A stretch of DNA of 64,000 nt from Amorphochlora amoebiformis. Taxonomy: Eukaryota > Cercozoa > Chlorarachniophyceae. The first letter of the stretch is position 1. Each line of letters opens with the position of its first letter. The stretch covers positions 186,001-250,000 of the forward strand of contig BAAHQB010000175.1 of NCBI GenBank assembly GCA_054601695.1. Reading direction: 5' to 3'. Positions 61,322 through 64,000 of the stretch are shown one piece after another. The notes below the pieces were generated by a model. It searched no databases. It was given only the letters and a program-made list of their open reading frames with translations, and was not told where the DNA came from. The translations under genes and the position numbers were made by a program.

Positions 61322-62675
61322 AATATACATGTATTCACGTAACTATCTCTGTCTCTTCGTGTACGTCGTGGGATATTTTCAAACCGACAAATAAAAGATA
61401 TATTTCATTTACACATTGTAGATCCAGTGGATACAAAAAATGTCGCACTTTGAAAGGAAAAAAAATGAAGAAAACAATAATGAAGAAACTTCTACCCGAA
61501 AAAAGAGAAATAGAACCGTTAGAACTGTTTCGAACATCTTCCTCAGAGGAATTAAGGCAAAATCCCCAGCCCTTCCATCTGAGATTTAGAAAACGCATCA
61601 TTTCCCGCGAAAATTTTGAATTCCTTTCGTTAGCGCATTCCCGCGAAATTTTGAATCACTTTCGTTCCTATCTCTTGTTTTTTCTCTTTTCCTTCCCTCT
61701 CTTTGAACCAGACGTACCTCTGTAGTATATGCATGTATGTTTGTTTTTATCCGTAAAATTCGTGGAAAAAAGCCTGAGTACCTTTAGCCGTAGTGTATCG
61801 AACTTGTACAGCGAGAGGATTACGAGCATAGAATCAATGACTTCTTGTGAGTTACACTAAGTTCAAGTATTGTTGTATAGATATGTGTAATCGTAGGCTA
61901 GAATCCTGAGGCGATGCCGCGCGCCGTTGACTGCTGTTTGTCATATTCAGTATCGTATCATTTTATCGTATCATTTTATCGTATCATTTTATCATTTGGC
62001 AAATGACCGCTTATCCTTTACTGAGTCTTCATTGTCAATAGCTCGATATACTAGATATAGCGGCTAGGTATTACTAGATTATTTGAATTTTATACTAGTA
62101 ACTTCATTTATCTCTAGTATCTCGTATCTAGCCTAAGTTATATCTAGATCTCAGTACATGCGCGCGCATATGACAGACTAGACATCCGTATGAATCCGTT
62201 CATCGGTGGAGAAATCCAATTAGTCTAGTTAGTCCTTAGTTGCGTGCATCTATATAGTACATGTGCTGTTGTCACTGAGTCTAGCTAGTCTTGTGTCTAG
62301 TGAATTTCTAGATTTACGGTCTAGACGGTACGCATTATAACGCATAGCCCACCGCTCTAGATATAGATTCCAGGTATACACGATAGTGGTATATCTAAAT
62401 ATATCAATCTGATATTATCCAGATTATGATGAGTCTCAACTTGCTCGGTCTTCAAGTACAGATATATGTATATTTACTTCCCTGAATGATAACGGCTATA
62501 GTGCGGTCTAGATCTGGTAGATTTAGACTGGTTAGAGTATCCAATACTATTAACCCGGCCCAGAAAACTTTCGTATGTCTTAGTATTTTAGACAGTCCGG
62601 GGTGTCGTCTTTGTATTTTTCTTTTTTTCGTTTTTTTTTTTTTTTTTTCAATTCCCGAATAATTCTCGAATAATT
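60788..62675. other. Convergent intergenic spacer
   Basis: About 1.9 kb between two stop codons. 60840-60990 and 61140-61730 are unique AT-rich sequence with oligo-T and oligo-A runs. One frame at about 61425-61590 is open and Lys/Glu-rich on the plus strand but matches nothing I know. 61730-62600 is CTAG-rich, like the other spacers, with 'gtatcattttatc' in tandem near 61952-61995. I assign no gene. Confidence 0.6.
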
Positions 62676-63299
62676 CTAGTTATTCTGTTCGGTGGATAGC
62701 TTCGCGCTGATGGCGGAGATTCCTGTACCCATCAGAGCCGCGAGCTGAGCGAGGACGCTCTCCGTAACTGGGAATCCGAGGATTTTAACCTGTGTCCGTG
62801 GAGGTTTTGTTTGTGAATGAAAGTTGGCTTTTTTTTTTTTGTCATCATTGTCTGTTTTAACGTTTATGTTCAGGAGAGTGAGAACCTGTGTTCGGGGAGG
62901 GTTTGTGAATGTATTTGTGATTATTGTGTGTGGTTATGATGGAGGGTGAGAGTCTGTAAGTGCGTGAAGTGAAACAGATTTATGTACAGTTAGAAATTTA
63001 ACCGCGTGTTTGTGGAGGTGTGTGAATGTCTGTGTTTGTGATTAAGTATGTTACGGTTACACATATGTTAGCGCTAAGACATGTAATGCATAACCTGTTG
63101 GTAATGTTATATGATACGGTTAAGATATGTAATGCGTACATATGTTAGCGCAAAGACATGTAATGCATAACCTTTTCGTAATATTATATGTTACGGTTAA
63201 GATATGTCATGCATAAAAAGTTACGGTTAAGATATGTAATGCGTAGAGTATGATAATGAGTCTGTAAGTGCGTGAAACGGATTTATGTACACTTTGGTT

Positions 63300-63346
<47 letters not shown>

Positions 63347-63408
63347 CACATATATAGGCCCAGGTTTAATGGATATTTTAGTACAATACTATGCATCTTT
63401 TTCATATA

Positions 63409-63451
<43 letters not shown>

Positions 63452-63706
63452 ATATACCTCGACATCCGATTCGATTATTTCCACGAGGGCACCTCCGAGT
63501 AACTCCTGCATTATATACATATATATACATATATATATATATATATATTAATTATACATATATATATATATATATATAATATATATGTACATATATGTAT
63601 ATATATATATATATATATACATATAAGGGTACCCCCGAGTAACTCCTGCATTATTTATACGCATTTACATATATATATATATCTATACATATATATATAT
63701 ATATTT

Positions 63707-63758
<52 letters not shown>

Positions 63759-63765
63759 TATAAAT

Positions 63766-63815
<50 letters not shown>

Positions 63816-63902
63816 ATATGTATAGTGTGTATGTATGGATATATACGAAAACATTTCGTGTTTATGCATGGATATTGTATGTAGATTTTACCTATACGTA
63901 TA

Positions 63903-63944
<42 letters not shown>

Positions 63945-64000
63945 ATGTATGGATATATACGAAACATTTCGTGTTTATGCATGGATATTTGCATGTAGAT
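62676..64000 (-). CDS. Unrecognised gene, last four exons (5' part beyond window)
   Basis: Minus-strand exons: 64000-63961 (partial, left border unseen), 63505-63458, 63388-63350, 62789-62676 (stop TAG). All junctions are phase 0 with GT donors and AG acceptors. The pieces read [16 protein letters not shown], then [13 protein letters not shown], then [20 protein letters not shown] followed by [12 protein letters not shown] and a polar end. The last exon has a moderately hydrophobic amphipathic helix. I do not recognise the family. The gene converges on the AlgH-domain gene. The 62789-62676 exon is the most secure because it is non-repetitive, GC-richer than its surroundings, and opens with a cacag acceptor. 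Confidence 0.6.
63629..63892 (-). repeat. Echoes of two exons of the right-edge gene
   Basis: 'cccgagtaactcctgcatta' at about 63633 is an acceptor-side echo of exon 63505-63458. 'acatttcgtgtttatgcatg' with 'gatatt' at about 63851 is a donor-side echo of the exon at 63961-64000. Confidence 0.8.

Noticed and set aside
61270-61725. 151-codon frame with a Lys/Glu-rich middle
   Set aside because: Opens with TA-tract residues, overlaps an equally open minus frame, and has no recognisable motif; left as intergenic.

Overview
This window comes from a eukaryotic nuclear genome. Long (TA)n tracts, TTAGGG/CCCTAA arrays and other simple repeats fill most of it, and the genes are cut into about 76 short exons (mostly 20-130 nt) that total roughly 7% of the sequence. 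I found the genes by reading the short non-repetitive islands, locating GT...AG borders, and requiring codon phase to agree across each junction. The reading of each family is from memory, with no search run.

Layout. (1) About 96-9114, plus strand: 3' part of a kinesin-II (KIF3-type) motor gene, 14 exons, stalk to stop codon. (2) 27681-10090, minus strand: 16-exon gene of about 366 aa with a signal peptide, an 'NGR/YLYFS' type domain, and an Aha1 (Hsp90 co-chaperone) N-domain-like part. (3) 27784-45859, plus strand: 22-exon gene of about 398 aa for a TDA3-like FAD-dependent oxidoreductase. (4) 47682-60787, plus strand: about 20-exon gene of about 490 aa with a targeting-type leader and a C-terminal AlgH/YqgE (DUF179) domain. 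(5) 64000-62676, minus strand: last four exons of an unrecognised gene. Genes 1/2 and 4/5 converge. Genes 2/3 diverge from a spacer of about 100 bp holding two CACGTG boxes.

Organism: kinesin-II implies a ciliated cell at some life stage. The targeting-type leaders and the YLYFS-type domain suggest an alga or other protist, possibly with a complex plastid. The taxon is not resolved. TTAGGG may be the telomere repeat.

The most unusual feature is a recurrent architecture. Many exons have partial tandem copies ('echoes') in the adjoining intron, separated by (TA)n. Echoes upstream of an exon keep the 3' splice site and lose the exon's far end. Echoes downstream keep the 5' splice site and lose the near end. 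The intact exon is always at the end of the array. In two cases a whole exon with both splice sites is duplicated, and in two others 21- or 27-nt frame-preserving mini-exons are repeated. TTAGGG and TA repeats themselves often supply the GT and AG of introns. No tRNA, rRNA, CRISPR array or recognisable transposase was seen.
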